From NCBI RefSeq assembly GCF_020005165.1, contig NZ_JAHCLT010000003.1, forward strand, positions 496,001 through 560,000: DNA of 64,000 nucleotides, written 5' to 3'. Position numbers and translations under genes: made by a program. The stretch comes from Kangiella taiwanensis. Its GTDB lineage: Bacteria > Pseudomonadota > Gammaproteobacteria > Enterobacterales > Kangiellaceae. How positions within the stretch are numbered: position 1 is the stretch's first letter; each line of letters starts with the position of its first letter. The notes under the pieces are model-generated. The model was not told where the DNA came from. It saw nothing but the letters and a program-made list of their open reading frames with translations, and ran no database searches. Shown piece by piece: positions 45,012 to 55,990 of the stretch.

Positions 45012-45095
45012 TTTAGTTAATTGCATATTTCACCCAGTTCGGTGGCATCTTCTAACAACGAGTCAGGTAACAGCTTTATAGGTTTCGCAGTGACA

Positions 45096-48000
45096 ATGAC
45101 AATTCAAAATGAAAATGATCTAAATATCAAAGAGTTACTTAGGGAACGCATACTTGTTTTGGATGGTGCCATGGGCACCATGATTCAGCAATACACACTA
45201 GAAGAAGACGATTATCGCAGTGAGCGCTTTAAGGACTGGCACTGTGATGTTAAAGGTAATAATGATTTATTGAGCTTGTCTCAGCCACAAATCATTAAAG
45301 ATATCCACGAAGAATATCTTAAAGCTGGCTCGGACATCATCGAAACTAATACCTTCAACGCGACTCGTATTGCCATGGCCGATTACGACATGGAAGAGCT
45401 GTCTGCTGAGATTAACTTTGAGTCGGCCCGCCTTGCCAAAGCTATCGCCAACCAATATTCGACGCCCGAAAAGCCACGTTTTGTCGCAGGTGTGCTCGGC
45501 CCAACAAACCGCACCTGTAGCATTTCACCCGACGTCAACGATCCGGGCTTTCGAAACGTTAGCTTTGATCAGCTAGCGGATGCTTATTACGAATCAACTG
45601 ACGCGCTGTATCGTGGCGGTGCTGATTTAATCTTAATTGAAACCATTTTCGATACCTTAAACGCCAAAGCGGCAATTTATGCCGTAAAAAAATACTTTGA
45701 TGATCATGAGATCGAGCTGCCGATCATGATCTCAGGAACCATTACTGACGCCTCAGGGCGAACGCTGACCGGGCAGACCACTGAAGCCTTTTATAACTCA
45801 GTACGTCACGCAAACCCTATTTCCATAGGCTTAAACTGTGCTCTGGGGCCAAAAGATTTGCGCACTTATGTCACCGAGCTAAACCGCATTAGCGAATTTA
45901 ATATATCAGTTCACCCCAACGCTGGCTTACCTAACGAGTTTGGTGGTTACGACGAAACGCCACAAGATATGGCGCATGAAATGATGCAGTGGGTCGATGA
46001 CGGCATGATTAACATCATTGGCGGTTGTTGTGGAACTACGCCCGAGCATATCGCTCATTTCGCAGAATTAGTCAAAAACAAAAAGCCTCGTACACAAGCC
46101 AATCGAGACAAAAAATGTCGCCTGTCGGGATTAGAGCCTTTATTGATCGATGAAGATAGCCTATTTATTAATGTTGGCGAGCGAACCAACGTTACTGGGT
46201 CAAAGCGCTTCCTGCGCTTAATTAAAGAAGACGATTACGAAACAGCAATCGAAGTCGCACTACAGCAGGTAGAAAACGGTGCGCAAATTATCGATATCAA
46301 CATGGATGAAGCTATGTTGGATTCCGAAGCAGCGATGCAACGCTTTCTAAATCTCATTGCTTCCGAGCCTGATATTAGTCGCGTACCCGTCATGCTAGAT
46401 TCATCAAAGTGGGAAGTGATCGAAGCAGGCTTGAAATGCATCCAAGGCAAAGGTGTAGTCAACTCTATATCGCTTAAAGAAGGCGAAGCGATCTTCCTTG
46501 AGCAAGCTAAATTAGTCCAGCGTTATGGCGCAGCAGTTATTGTCATGGCGTTTGATGAACAAGGTCAGGCCGATACCTTTGAGCGTAAAACAGAAATTTG
46601 CTCGAGAGCTTATAAAATACTCACTGAGCAGGTTGGATTTGATCCTTGCGATATTATTTTCGACCCTAATATTTTTGCTATCGCGACGGGTATTGAAGAG
46701 CACAACAACTACGCCGTCGACTTTATTGAAGCAACGGAGTGGATCAAAAAAAATCTACCCCATGCCATGATTTCTGGTGGCGTCTCTAATGTTTCATTCT
46801 CCTTCCGCGGAAACGACAAGGTCCGTGAAGCGATTCACGCCGTATTTTTATACCATGCGATTAACGTTGGCATGGACATGGGTATCGTTAACGCAGGTCA
46901 GCTCGAAGTGTATAGCGAAGTACCAGAAAAGCTTCGTGAAGCGGTTGAGGATGTGGTGCTCAACCGTAAAGATGATGCCACCGACATCCTGCTCGAACTG
47001 GCTGAGGAGTATCGTCAAGATGGCGCCCAAGAGAAGAATAAGCAAGATCTTGAATGGCGAACCTGGGAAGTCAATAAACGTCTTCAGCATTCATTAGTCA
47101 AAGGTATTACCGAATTTATTGACGAAGATGTTGAAGAGTCACGCCAAGGGTTCGAGCGGCCACTTCATGTCATCGAAGGGCCTTTAATGGATGGTATGAA
47201 TGTGGTGGGTGATCTTTTTGGCTCTGGACAAATGTTCCTGCCTCAAGTGGTCAAATCCGCTCGCGTCATGAAAAAAGCAGTGGCTTACCTTTTCCCATTC
47301 ATGGAAGAGGAAAAGAAACGTTTAAACCTTGCAGACAAGCCCAAGGGTAAAATCCTTATGGCTACTGTAAAAGGCGACGTTCATGATATTGGGAAAAATA
47401 TTGTAGGCGTAGTATTGCAATGTAATGGTTATGAAGTGATCGACCTAGGCGTCATGGTACCAACCGATAAAATTCTAGAAACGGCAGTGAACGAAAACTG
47501 TGACATTATTGGGTTGTCTGGCTTAATCACACCATCACTAGAAGAAATGGTTAATGTGGCCAAAGAAATGCAACGTCGCGGTATGGATTTGCCGTTATTA
47601 ATTGGTGGTGCAACCACTTCAAAAATACACACTGCGGTTAAAATCGAGCCGCAATATGATCATGCAACTTTATATGTCGCCGATGCATCACGCGTCGTTG
47701 GCGTTGCCAGTAAGCTACTCGGTGATGACAAAAACGCTTTTGTTCAAGAAAACAAAGACGAATACGAAAAGCTTCGGGTTCAGCGCGAACAGCGCATGAA
47801 TAAAAAGACGCTAACGTCGATTGAAGACGCGAGACAGTTTGCACCAGATATCGACTGGAAAGAGGAAGACATTGTTAAGCCGTCATTCTTGGGCACAAAA
47901 GTATTTGATGACTACCCGCTTGAGAACCTACTCGATCGAATCGACTGGACACCTTTTTTCCGCTCTTGGCAGCTGGCTGGTAAGTTCCCCAAAATTTTAG

Positions 48001-48791
48001 ATGACGAAGTGGTTGGCGAAACAGCGACCAAACTGTACCACGATGCGAGGGCCATGTTGAAAACCATTATTGACGAAAAATGGTTAACGGCTCGTGGCGT
48101 CATAGGTTTCTTCCCAGCGAACTCAACTGGTGACGATATTGAAGTTTATGCTGATGATACGCGTCAAAACAAAACCTATACACTTCACCACCTACGCCAA
48201 CAGAAGCAAACGCGCAAAGGCAAGTTCAACCACTGCCTGTCAGATTTTATTGCGCCCAAACACAGTAAACTTAGCGATTATATTGGTGGGTTTGCAGTAA
48301 CTGCAGGTATCGGTATTGATGAGCATGTTGAACGCTTTGAAAAAGCTCACGATGATTATAACTCAATACTACTAAAGTCGCTTGCGGATCGTTTAGCTGA
48401 AGCTTTTGCTGAGAAAATGCATGAACTTGTTAGAAAACAGTACTGGGGTTATGCCAAAGATGAAAAGCTTGGCAATGAGCAACTAATTTCTGAGGAATAC
48501 CAAGGTATACGCCCTGCCCCCGGCTACCCAGCCTGCCCTGATCATACCGAAAAAGGGACACTGTGGGAGATGCTCAAACCAGATGAAACTATCGGTCTAA
48601 ATATCACTGAACACTTTGCCATGTACCCAACAGCCGCAGTTTCTGGTTGGTACTTTGCTCACCCACAATCAAAATACTTTGGCACAGGAAAAATTGAAAA
48701 AGATCAAGTTGAGGACTATGCTCAACGTAAAGGTTGGTCGCTAGACAAAGCCGAACAATGGCTGGCACCTTCGTTGAATTACGATCCTTAA
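45096..48791 (+). CDS. metH: Cobalamin-dependent methionine synthase
   Basis: MetH transfers methyl from methyltetrahydrofolate through cobalamin to homocysteine. Domains in order (1231 residues): homocysteine-binding barrel ([11 protein letters not shown] to zinc GGCCGT); pterin barrel ([13 protein letters not shown]); B12 domain with [11 protein letters not shown] supplying the axial His; and AdoMet activation domain with [15 protein letters not shown]. The longest frame starts at a TTG (45021) inside the operator region; ATG 45096, or GTG 45090 with AGG upstream, is more likely. Divergent from the B12 uptake operon. Confidence 0.96.
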   Translation: MTIQNENDLNIKELLRERILVLDGAMGTMIQQYTLEEDDYRSERFKDWHCDVKGNNDLLSLSQPQIIKDIHEEYLKAGSDIIETNTFNATRIAMADYDMEELSAEINFESARLAKAIANQYSTPEKPRFVAGVLGPTNRTCSISPDVNDPGFRNVSFDQLADAYYESTDALYRGGADLILIETIFDTLNAKAAIYAVKKYFDDHEIELPIMISGTITDASGRTLTGQTTEAFYNSVRHANPISIGLNCALGPKDLRTYVTELNRISEFNISVHPNAGLPNEFGGYDETPQDMAHEMMQWVDDGMINIIGGCCGTTPEHIAHFAELVKNKKPRTQANRDKKCRLSGLEPLLIDEDSLFINVGERTNVTGSKRFLRLIKEDDYETAIEVALQQVENGAQIIDINMDEAMLDSEAAMQRFLNLIASEPDISRVPVMLDSSKWEVIEAGLKCIQGKGVVNSISLKEGEAIFLEQAKLVQRYGAAVIVMAFDEQGQADTFERKTEICSRAYKILTEQVGFDPCDIIFDPNIFAIATGIEEHNNYAVDFIEATEWIKKNLPHAMISGGVSNVSFSFRGNDKVREAIHAVFLYHAINVGMDMGIVNAGQLEVYSEVPEKLREAVEDVVLNRKDDATDILLELAEEYRQDGAQEKNKQDLEWRTWEVNKRLQHSLVKGITEFIDEDVEESRQGFERPLHVIEGPLMDGMNVVGDLFGSGQMFLPQVVKSARVMKKAVAYLFPFMEEEKKRLNLADKPKGKILMATVKGDVHDIGKNIVGVVLQCNGYEVIDLGVMVPTDKILETAVNENCDIIGLSGLITPSLEEMVNVAKEMQRRGMDLPLLIGGATTSKIHTAVKIEPQYDHATLYVADASRVVGVASKLLGDDKNAFVQENKDEYEKLRVQREQRMNKKTLTSIEDARQFAPDIDWKEEDIVKPSFLGTKVFDDYPLENLLDRIDWTPFFRSWQLAGKFPKILDDEVVGETATKLYHDARAMLKTIIDEKWLTARGVIGFFPANSTGDDIEVYADDTRQNKTYTLHHLRQQKQTRKGKFNHCLSDFIAPKHSKLSDYIGGFAVTAGIGIDEHVERFEKAHDDYNSILLKSLADRLAEAFAEKMHELVRKQYWGYAKDEKLGNEQLISEEYQGIRPAPGYPACPDHTEKGTLWEMLKPDETIGLNITEHFAMYPTAAVSGWYFAHPQSKYFGTGKIEKDQVEDYAQRKGWSLDKAEQWLAPSLNYDP

Positions 48792-48812
48792 AGTATTTTC
48801 AGGAGCTGACAA

Positions 48813-49103
48813 ATGAGTACCAATACAAAAAGAGGCGCTTGGTGGTTAACTGGCATATGCCTGATATTAGCCATTCCACTGGTTGCGATGCAGTTTACCG
48901 AAGAAGTGAGCTGGTCACTTAGTGATTTCTTAGTATTCGGAGGATTACTTGCAATCATTGGCTTTACCTATGAATTTGGGATTCGTAGACTCAAGTCTTC
49001 AACAAAAAGAGCGTTAATGACGCTTGCATTGATTGCCGTGTTTTTATTAGTTTGGGCGGAGCTTGCCGTTGGTATTTTTGGTTCACCTTTAGCCGGCTCA
49101 TAA
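48813..49103 (+). CDS. Hypothetical three-helix membrane protein
   Basis: A 96-residue protein with helices around residues 10-26, 37-52 and 67-88, preceded by a clear CAGGAG site 21 bp after metH, so it is probably co-transcribed. No family recognised. It ends in the terminator region at 49103. Confidence 0.7.
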   Translation: MSTNTKRGAWWLTGICLILAIPLVAMQFTEEVSWSLSDFLVFGGLLAIIGFTYEFGIRRLKSSTKRALMTLALIAVFLLVWAELAVGIFGSPLAGS

Positions 49104-49133
49104 AAAAGCCCCAAGCCTTTTCAAGGCTGGGGC
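49104..49133. terminator. Intrinsic terminator between metH operon and protease 1
   Basis: GCCCCAAGCCTT pairs with AAGGCTGGGGC around TTC, with one bulge. On the minus strand it ends in TTTTTT, the right orientation to stop protease 1 transcription; it can also slow plus-strand transcripts from the metH side. Confidence 0.8.
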
Positions 49134-49162
49134 CAAAAGTATAGAAGTAGGAAAGTTGGCTT

Positions 49163-52100
49163 CTACTTGCTTTTACCGTTAGCGTTACCATTGCCGCGCT
49201 TTTGTCCTTCAAGCGCTACAACGGTCACTACTGCTGAACAAGTCGTTGAGCCTTGCTCACACACTTGGTAACTGAAGTTGGTTTCGCTAGAGTTAAAACG
49301 GTCAGTGTAAGAACCATTGTTGCTCGCTTCTCTAATTTTTACACCATCACGATAAATATCAACTTTCGATGTCTTACCACCATTCCAAACTAGATCCGTT
49401 GTCACCTTACCGTTACGAGTCGTAGAGATAGCTGACAAATCAATTGCAGCACTCACCGTTACCGACTTAGTCACCGTGTGCGTTGCATCTTGGTCGTCAG
49501 TTACTGTTAACGTTACTGAATAAGTACCCGATGCGCTGTATGTGTGTGCTGGGTTCGCTAGGCTAGAACTAACACCATCGCCAAAGTTCCAATCCCAAGC
49601 AACAACAGAACCATCGGTATCACCACTCATGTCAGAGAAAGCAACATCTAGGTGGTTTACCGTATAGTTGAAGTCACTCGTTGGCACTTCATTCACTGGC
49701 GCTGGGTTAACTACTAACGACACTTGAGCTTCGCCAGTTGCACTTGCACTATCAGACGCGCTTGCCGTCACGATATGAGTACCCACGCTTAACGTATTTG
49801 TCGTCACGCTGCTACCAGAACCGATGGCGCCATCTAAGTCAGAACTCCAGACCAGAGAGCCAGTTAGGTCACCGTCTTCAGCATCGTTCGCAGAGCCTGT
49901 AAAAGTTACCGTATCACCCTCGGTGAATTCGCTACCACCTACTGGAGAGATAATCGCTACCGTTGGCGCTTCGTTACCAGGATTACCATTGCCACTGCCA
50001 TCATGGGTGAAAGTTAATACCCAACGATATAAGTTACCTGAGTTATTGGTATATTCATCAGCAATGCGTAGCTGCCACGTACCCGCTGCATTTTCACCGT
50101 TGAACTCAATAGGATAAAATGTTTTCTGTAGATCTCGGTAGTACTCGCCTTGCTCTTTTTGATCGAATATCTCTACAGTTGTACCATTCGGTGACACTAA
50201 ATGAATCAGCATGTCATTGGCAAAACTGTGTTGGATATCGACGAATAGGTTCATTTCTCCTATTTTAACTCCAAGCGGCACATCGATTTCGGCGATCACA
50301 GTTTCCAGAGAAGGAATTGGGTAACGCTGCGTATCTTCATACGACACTATCGTACCGTCAGTCACAATGTATAAGTTAAACTCTTTGACGCTCTGCAAGC
50401 CTTCGCTATCATTCGCTGTAACACTAATAATGTGAGAGCCCTGAGTTAGATCCGAGCGGCTAAAGCTAGCACCAGTACCAATGACACCATCAAGACTCGA
50501 CGTCCAAACTAATGAAGAGCGAACGTCACCATCTTCAGCATCAACTGCATCTGCAAGAAAGTTCACCATATCACCAGGTAAATACAAAGCGTTTTCCATT
50601 GGATCGTTTACGGTCACTGTTGGAGGAAGATTTGTACCTGCAGATGAACCACCCGTAACGTCTAAACTCCAGTTATTTAACGTACCTGTGTCTACGCCAA
50701 CGTTATCGCTAACATTCAAGACCCAGTCACCCATGGCATCTTCAAAGTCATAATTATCCAGCGGATAACTCGCAACGATATTATCTGAGCTACCACCTTC
50801 GCGGTTATGTAACGTCACAGTTGTACCGCTTGGAGAGGTTAACGTCACAATCAGATCACTGATGTAAGTGTGGCTAATATCAATATTTGCAGTCAGATCC
50901 GTAATGGTTAAACCGATAGGAACATTGATCACACTATCAACACCTGCGCTGCTGTTATCAGGGATAGCAACTGGCGTATTATTTTCATACGTCGTACTGT
51001 AAGTACCTTCAGGGTAAACCTGTAGCTGTACATCGGTACTCTTACTGATACTTCCGTCAACGGCTGTAACCGTAATGGTGTACTCGCCAGGCTGTGTCTG
51101 CGCGCTGGTTTGTACGGTCATGACTGTCGAACCAGTGCTTGGAATCGTGTTTGCCGAGAAAGTAATGTCCGCAACTAAGTTAGCAGAGCTCGCTGACATG
51201 GTTACGTTACCTTGATGACCACCCACTGGATTGACGTCAATATCAAAGCTAGTTGGAGAACCTTGATTGACCGTACGGCTACTTGGCGTAGGTACCATGT
51301 AATATCCAGGGCCACCGGCTCCTGCCATGTTCAAAGCGCTCTCAACATTCAAGCGCTTACCTGAGACAGTAATACCATCAAGCGCAGGCAAAGGATCGCC
51401 CGATGTCATCAACATATCTTTGACTTGAGCCGTGGTTAACGACGGATCCGCTGAAAGTACTAAGGCTGCCGCTCCAGAAACATGAGGTGTCGCCATCGAA
51501 GTACCGCTCAACGTATCGTAGCCACCTGGGACAGTTGAAAGAATGCTAGAACCTGGCGCGCCCATATCAACATTATTAGCGCCCCATTGAGAAAAGCTCG
51601 ATAGTTCATCGGTGCTTGTTGTTGAAGCAATCGACATCACATTCGGAACGTCATAGTTTGATGGGAAAGAATCAGACGTGTCATTATCACGCGCGTCATT
51701 ACCCGCAGCAGCAATAAACAACATGCCAGCGTTATCCGCTGAAGTAATTGCGTCTTTTAAGGATTGGTTAAAACCACCACCACCCCATGAATTATTTAAT
51801 ACTCGAATGTTGACGCCGCGAGTTTTTAAATCAACCATGTAGTCAATACATTGAATCCCATCAGCTAGTGTCCCGCCTTGCGAACCAAGGAAAGAGCAAC
51901 CGACCATACTGGTATTCCAGCTAACGCCTGTTACACCGACACCATTATTACCCACGGCGCCAATCGTTCCTGCGACGTGTGTTCCGTGCAAGCCAGTATC
52001 TTGTGGATCACCGTTGTCGTTAATGGCCGAAATACCATGAACGTCGTCAATGTAACCGTTACCATCATCATCAACACCGTTACCGGCAATTTCATTTGGG

Positions 52101-52636
52101 TTAACCCAGATGTTTGCTTGTAAATCAGGGTGGTTATAGTCAAAGCCCGTATCGATAACGCCCACAACGATATCTTTTGAGCCCATCTCCATTTCCCAAC
52201 CTTGTTCAGCACTGATCTTCTGCATGCCCCATAGACTGCTGTACTGAGGGTCGTTAGGTAGTACTGATGGATAATAAATCTGGTTTAATTCTGCATACTC
52301 TACATCTGGGTGATGCTTTAGCTGCTCAATCATCGCCACAGGATCTTGGCCATCTTTCAAGTTAAACTTTGACAGACGACCTTTGGCAATATGACGGAAA
52401 CGATCATCAACGCCGTCGCCGTTTTTATCTTTAAAGCTCGCGCCAAAAGCTTGGCTAAGCTGTTTTCTGCTTTTTTGATCAACATTCGACTTAAACTTCA
52501 CAATAATCGAACTTGGATCGTACTCAGGTAATTGTTTACTTTTTGCTTTTGCTGCTTCAGCAGTTTCTACGGATAATCCAGTGATTAACGTTGTAGAAAG
52601 TAAGGCGGCAACCACCTTATTTGGTTTAAATTTCAT
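49163..52636 (-). CDS. Secreted subtilisin-like protease with two P domains and a PKD domain
   Basis: S8 peptidase of 1157 residues from ATG 52636, which has GAGGAG before it (the longest frame adds 23). Order: signal peptide (to about 28), inhibitor-like propeptide (about 40-115), catalytic domain with triad Asp162 (VIDTGFDYNHPDL), His217 (HGTHVAGTIG) and Ser380 (SGTSMATPHVSGAAAL). A proprotein-convertase P domain, an Ig-like domain, a second P domain, a second Ig-like domain and a PKD domain (WDWNFGDG) follow. A short Cys-containing module and a basic tail end it. It is an extracellular protease; its leader has a large inverted repeat. Confidence 0.93.
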   Translation of the reverse strand: MKFKPNKVVAALLSTTLITGLSVETAEAAKAKSKQLPEYDPSSIIVKFKSNVDQKSRKQLSQAFGASFKDKNGDGVDDRFRHIAKGRLSKFNLKDGQDPVAMIEQLKHHPDVEYAELNQIYYPSVLPNDPQYSSLWGMQKISAEQGWEMEMGSKDIVVGVIDTGFDYNHPDLQANIWVNPNEIAGNGVDDDGNGYIDDVHGISAINDNGDPQDTGLHGTHVAGTIGAVGNNGVGVTGVSWNTSMVGCSFLGSQGGTLADGIQCIDYMVDLKTRGVNIRVLNNSWGGGGFNQSLKDAITSADNAGMLFIAAAGNDARDNDTSDSFPSNYDVPNVMSIASTTSTDELSSFSQWGANNVDMGAPGSSILSTVPGGYDTLSGTSMATPHVSGAAALVLSADPSLTTAQVKDMLMTSGDPLPALDGITVSGKRLNVESALNMAGAGGPGYYMVPTPSSRTVNQGSPTSFDIDVNPVGGHQGNVTMSASSANLVADITFSANTIPSTGSTVMTVQTSAQTQPGEYTITVTAVDGSISKSTDVQLQVYPEGTYSTTYENNTPVAIPDNSSAGVDSVINVPIGLTITDLTANIDISHTYISDLIVTLTSPSGTTVTLHNREGGSSDNIVASYPLDNYDFEDAMGDWVLNVSDNVGVDTGTLNNWSLDVTGGSSAGTNLPPTVTVNDPMENALYLPGDMVNFLADAVDAEDGDVRSSLVWTSSLDGVIGTGASFSRSDLTQGSHIISVTANDSEGLQSVKEFNLYIVTDGTIVSYEDTQRYPIPSLETVIAEIDVPLGVKIGEMNLFVDIQHSFANDMLIHLVSPNGTTVEIFDQKEQGEYYRDLQKTFYPIEFNGENAAGTWQLRIADEYTNNSGNLYRWVLTFTHDGSGNGNPGNEAPTVAIISPVGGSEFTEGDTVTFTGSANDAEDGDLTGSLVWSSDLDGAIGSGSSVTTNTLSVGTHIVTASASDSASATGEAQVSLVVNPAPVNEVPTSDFNYTVNHLDVAFSDMSGDTDGSVVAWDWNFGDGVSSSLANPAHTYSASGTYSVTLTVTDDQDATHTVTKSVTVSAAIDLSAISTTRNGKVTTDLVWNGGKTSKVDIYRDGVKIREASNNGSYTDRFNSSETNFSYQVCEQGSTTCSAVVTVVALEGQKRGNGNANGKSK

Positions 52637-52678
52637 AGTTAACTCCTCGCGCAATGCGATGTTTACCCCATTTATCAA

Positions 52679-52712
52679 GTTACAAATGTATATATTTTTA
52701 TACATTTGTAAC
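52679..52712. promoter_or_regulatory. Perfect 14-bp inverted repeat in protease 1 leader
   Basis: GTTACAAATGTATA and TATACATTTGTAAC flank a six-base loop, 43 to 76 nt before the protease ATG. Each arm also contains a smaller TACA-N2-TGTA dyad. It could be an operator or a 5' UTR hairpin. No T-run typical of a terminator follows. The rest of the 52637-52926 gap is AT-rich. Confidence 0.6.
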
Positions 52713-52926
52713 TAATAAAACATATTTGCATGGTTTTGTAAAATATAATTAATACTAAAACATACAAAACATGAGTTAAACTGATCAGAGAAAAGCTATG
52801 AAGATCGATAAAAGCCATTAAATAAATATTCAAAAACAATAACTTATCTTGCATCCTGCTTATATTAGACTTTGTTTTTATTCAAGGATAATGAAAAGAA
52901 CTTATTGTATTTTTAATTTTACAAAA

Positions 52927-55170
52927 CTACTTGAGTGGCCACTGTAAGGTGAAACGAGAGCCACCTAGGGGGCTGTCTGAAATAGAAACTTTGGCGTTAT
53001 ACAGATGGGCTAATCGTTGAACAATCGCCAAACCTAAACCAGTGCCGCCAGTTGAACGTGTTCGGCTAGGATCTAAGCGAACGAAAGGTTCGAAGACTTT
53101 ATCACGGTCATTTTTAGGAATGCCTATGCCATCATCATCCACTGATACTTTTAAGACGGAGTGTGAACTGCTGTAATGAATTTCAACTTGTGACAAACTG
53201 TAATGGGCTGCGTTACTGAGCAAGTTACTTAATATCCATGTGAAGTGTTTTTGCGGGAGTTCAAACTGTTGCTCTCCCCCACTTGATAGGAGTTTTATGG
53301 ATTTTTCAGGATACAAGGGCTGGTAAGCAAGCACTTGATCATGAATAAGATCATCCAACAGAGTCGGCTCTACCGGCTCCAACTCTTTGAGGCTTTCCAT
53401 TTTCAAGAGCTCGATGATTTCCTTCAAAAGGGAGTCCAGCTGTGAGGTTCCTTTATGAATAGTGCTAAACAACTTCTTATCATTAACATCATCACTTTCT
53501 TCCAGCATGTCTGCCGCAAGCTGCACCTTAGCCAGAGGCGCTCGAAATTCATGCGCTATAGCCTGCATCAAACTACGTTGTATGCCGAGATGATTCGATA
53601 ATGCTTTATTGACTTTACGTTGACTGAAGCGGCTATATAACAGCAAAATCACAATTAGAGTAAACAACAAGCTGGCTATCCAGACATTCCTTTCAAACCT
53701 CTGTTGCTCAATTTTGGTTTTCTGCAACGCTTTATCTCTTTCGAGGATTTCTATCTGCTTATTCCGCTTTTCAGCTTCAAACAAACTTTGCGCTTGCAAT
53801 AATTTATCCCTAGTTTCTTCGCTGAACACCTGATCATTTATCGCTTTATGTTTTCGGAAAGCTTGTAATGCTAATTGATACTGCTCCCTCGCTTGATAGA
53901 TTCGTGATAACAATTCGTAAGACTTACTTTCTTCTGCTTTATTTTTTGTCTCCTCGGAGATTTGTATGCTTTGCAGAACTTCCCTTAGCGCCTCTTCGTA
54001 GAGTCCCTGCAACAAGTAAATCTCAGCTTGATGATAGCGAGCCTGTGCTTCTGACTGCCTTAAACCTAATTCTTCTGTTAGCTCTAGGGCTTGGTCTAGA
54101 TAAGACTGTGCGGGGGCAACCTCTTCCAAGGCAAGGTGAAGCTGAGCTAGAGACAGGAGCACTCCCGCTTCGACTAAACGGTCACTGGTGCTCTTTGCAT
54201 AGCTTAACGCTTTTTCATAATGCCAAGCCGCCTTCTCATGCTCTTTTTGGTGGAAGTAGGCTAACCCAGTTGCATTCAAGGTTTGGGCGATAGCTCGACT
54301 ATCCCCCAAGGGCTCGAAGTATCGTATTGCACGAGAAAAGTAATCATGCGCCTTTTCATAATCCCCGATGAGATCGTATGTAATACCGATATTTAATAAC
54401 ATTTCAGCGATGCCAGGCTCATCGCCCAGTTCTTCCCTAACTCTAAGAACCTCAAGCTGAACTTCCAACGCTTGGCTGTAATTACTTTGTGCGGAATGTA
54501 TCCCTGCAATATTATTCATTGCCGTGGTCATGGCGTGGCGCTTACCAGCCTTCTCAAACAGCTCTTTAGCCTGATTAAAATAATCAAATGCTTTAGGGCT
54601 TGAGCCCTGCTCTATATGTATCAAACCGATATTATTCAGAGTTGCGGCTTGTCCCTTCAAATCGTCACTGCCCTTAATCACATCCAAAGCTCGGTAATAA
54701 AACTGCAACGCTTCCTCATATCGTCCCTGCCTCCAGTACAGTAAACCCGCGATATTAAGGGGCACTATCAGCGCTTTATCATCACCCCCACCTTCCGCTA
54801 ACTCCACAGCACGCTCGGCTAACACAACGCCTTTATCGTAATCCCCCACAATCATGTAGGACCAACCCATGTTGGATAAAATCAAAATTTCATTATCTCG
54901 GTGAGGGTACTTTTCTAAAAGCTCCAGAGCCTGTTCGCCATATCGAAGTGTGTCATGGGGGGTTTGACTGCGATTATTAACAGCCAATTGAAGCAAAACC
55001 TCAACTTTGTCTTGAGGCTTAGCTTGTTCCAATTGAGTCAGTAATTCTTGATCCGTTTGAGAAGTTTGCTCAGAAGCAAAAGCGGGAAAACAAAAGAAGG
55101 TAAACAAACAACATAACACCAATCTCACCTTAGTGAATAGCTTACTGTTATATCGTGTATGGCGCGTCAT
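52927..55170 (-). CDS. TPR-sensor histidine kinase
   Basis: A 747-residue kinase. Signal peptide (LVLCCLFTFFCFPAFAS) is followed by about nine or ten periplasmic TPR repeats (about 40-470), a coiled region, one membrane helix (IASLLFTLIVILLLY) and the cytoplasmic kinase. HisKA has the phospho-acceptor in AIAHEFRAPLAKVQL; the ATPase domain has NLLSNAAHYS, DDGIGIP and GGTGLGLAIV. The ATG at 55170 overlaps the regulator's stop by one base, so the two form a translationally coupled pair. Confidence 0.93.
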   Translation of the reverse strand: MTRHTRYNSKLFTKVRLVLCCLFTFFCFPAFASEQTSQTDQELLTQLEQAKPQDKVEVLLQLAVNNRSQTPHDTLRYGEQALELLEKYPHRDNEILILSNMGWSYMIVGDYDKGVVLAERAVELAEGGGDDKALIVPLNIAGLLYWRQGRYEEALQFYYRALDVIKGSDDLKGQAATLNNIGLIHIEQGSSPKAFDYFNQAKELFEKAGKRHAMTTAMNNIAGIHSAQSNYSQALEVQLEVLRVREELGDEPGIAEMLLNIGITYDLIGDYEKAHDYFSRAIRYFEPLGDSRAIAQTLNATGLAYFHQKEHEKAAWHYEKALSYAKSTSDRLVEAGVLLSLAQLHLALEEVAPAQSYLDQALELTEELGLRQSEAQARYHQAEIYLLQGLYEEALREVLQSIQISEETKNKAEESKSYELLSRIYQAREQYQLALQAFRKHKAINDQVFSEETRDKLLQAQSLFEAEKRNKQIEILERDKALQKTKIEQQRFERNVWIASLLFTLIVILLLYSRFSQRKVNKALSNHLGIQRSLMQAIAHEFRAPLAKVQLAADMLEESDDVNDKKLFSTIHKGTSQLDSLLKEIIELLKMESLKELEPVEPTLLDDLIHDQVLAYQPLYPEKSIKLLSSGGEQQFELPQKHFTWILSNLLSNAAHYSLSQVEIHYSSSHSVLKVSVDDDGIGIPKNDRDKVFEPFVRLDPSRTRSTGGTGLGLAIVQRLAHLYNAKVSISDSPLGGSRFTLQWPLK

Positions 55171-55886
55171 CACTTCAAAGCTAACTGGTAGCCTTTTCCT
55201 CTAATGGTCTTAATTAAGTTAGGCACTCGGGGATCATCACCTATCTTGCGCCTTAAGTGCGAGATGCGCAAATCAATGGTACGCGTCGTGCTGTCATACC
55301 CCATTTCTTTAAACTGTTGTGAAATAAAGTCGCGCGTGACGACGTCACCAGCGTTTTCAGCCAAAATCCATAACAACTCAAATTCCGAAGTGGTCAACTC
55401 TAGCGGTGCATTATCAATCGTTGCACTGCGAGCGACTTTATCAATCATTAAGCCGTTGACTTGGAGACGGTAATCATTGTTTGCAGACTCCGACTCTTCT
55501 TGGTACTTTGACAAAAGATTGTATCGGCGCAACAAAGCTCTAACACGAGCCAATAACACCCTTGAGCGGACCGGCTTTGCTAGGTAATCATCAGCACCAA
55601 TTTCAAGCCCAGTGACTTCGTCGACATCATCTTCAAGCGCTGTTAACATCAGTATCGGCCCTTCATAGTGATTTCGCACTTCCCGGCACACTGACAGGCC
55701 ATCAAGATCAGGCAGCATGATATCCAACACCACCAGCTTTGGCTGCTCTTCAATAATACGAGTAACCGCATCCACACCATTCGATTCAGATTTAACCGTA
55801 AAGCCGTTTTTCTCAAGGAATGCTGCGAGTAATTCGGTCAACTCAACGTCATCATCAACAATTAAGATCCAATCATTCAGTTTCAT
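55170..55886 (-). CDS. OmpR-family response regulator
   Basis: A 238-residue regulator: receiver domain with acidic pocket VDDDVE, phospho-acceptor Asp55 (VVLDIMLPDLDG), switch Thr (LMLTALEDD) and Lys in DYLAKPVR. A winged-helix DNA-binding domain follows (LELTTSEFELLWILAENAG, VDLRISHLRRKIGDDP). It is encoded with the TPR kinase. The 104-bp AT-rich upstream gap contains an interrupted ATTGTAT/ATACAAT dyad. Confidence 0.95.
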   Translation of the reverse strand: MKLNDWILIVDDDVELTELLAAFLEKNGFTVKSESNGVDAVTRIIEEQPKLVVLDIMLPDLDGLSVCREVRNHYEGPILMLTALEDDVDEVTGLEIGADDYLAKPVRSRVLLARVRALLRRYNLLSKYQEESESANNDYRLQVNGLMIDKVARSATIDNAPLELTTSEFELLWILAENAGDVVTRDFISQQFKEMGYDSTTRTIDLRISHLRRKIGDDPRVPNLIKTIRGKGYQLALK

Positions 55887-55990
55887 AAATCACTACATGT
55901 TTGTCCTAAACAGCACTGATTGTATCATAATGTATAATTACAAGTACGAAAAATACAATAATCTCACATTACCTTAATATTTCGACTATT

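Noticed and set aside
45021-45095. N-terminal 25-residue extension of metH from a TTG
   Set aside because: It begins 10 bp past the met boxes, has no ribosome binding site and no counterpart in the family.
52675-52854. 59-codon hydrophobic minus-strand frame in the protease 1 leader
   Set aside because: Lies in AT-rich DNA where hydrophobic codons are expected, has no spaced Shine-Dalgarno and runs through the inverted repeat.
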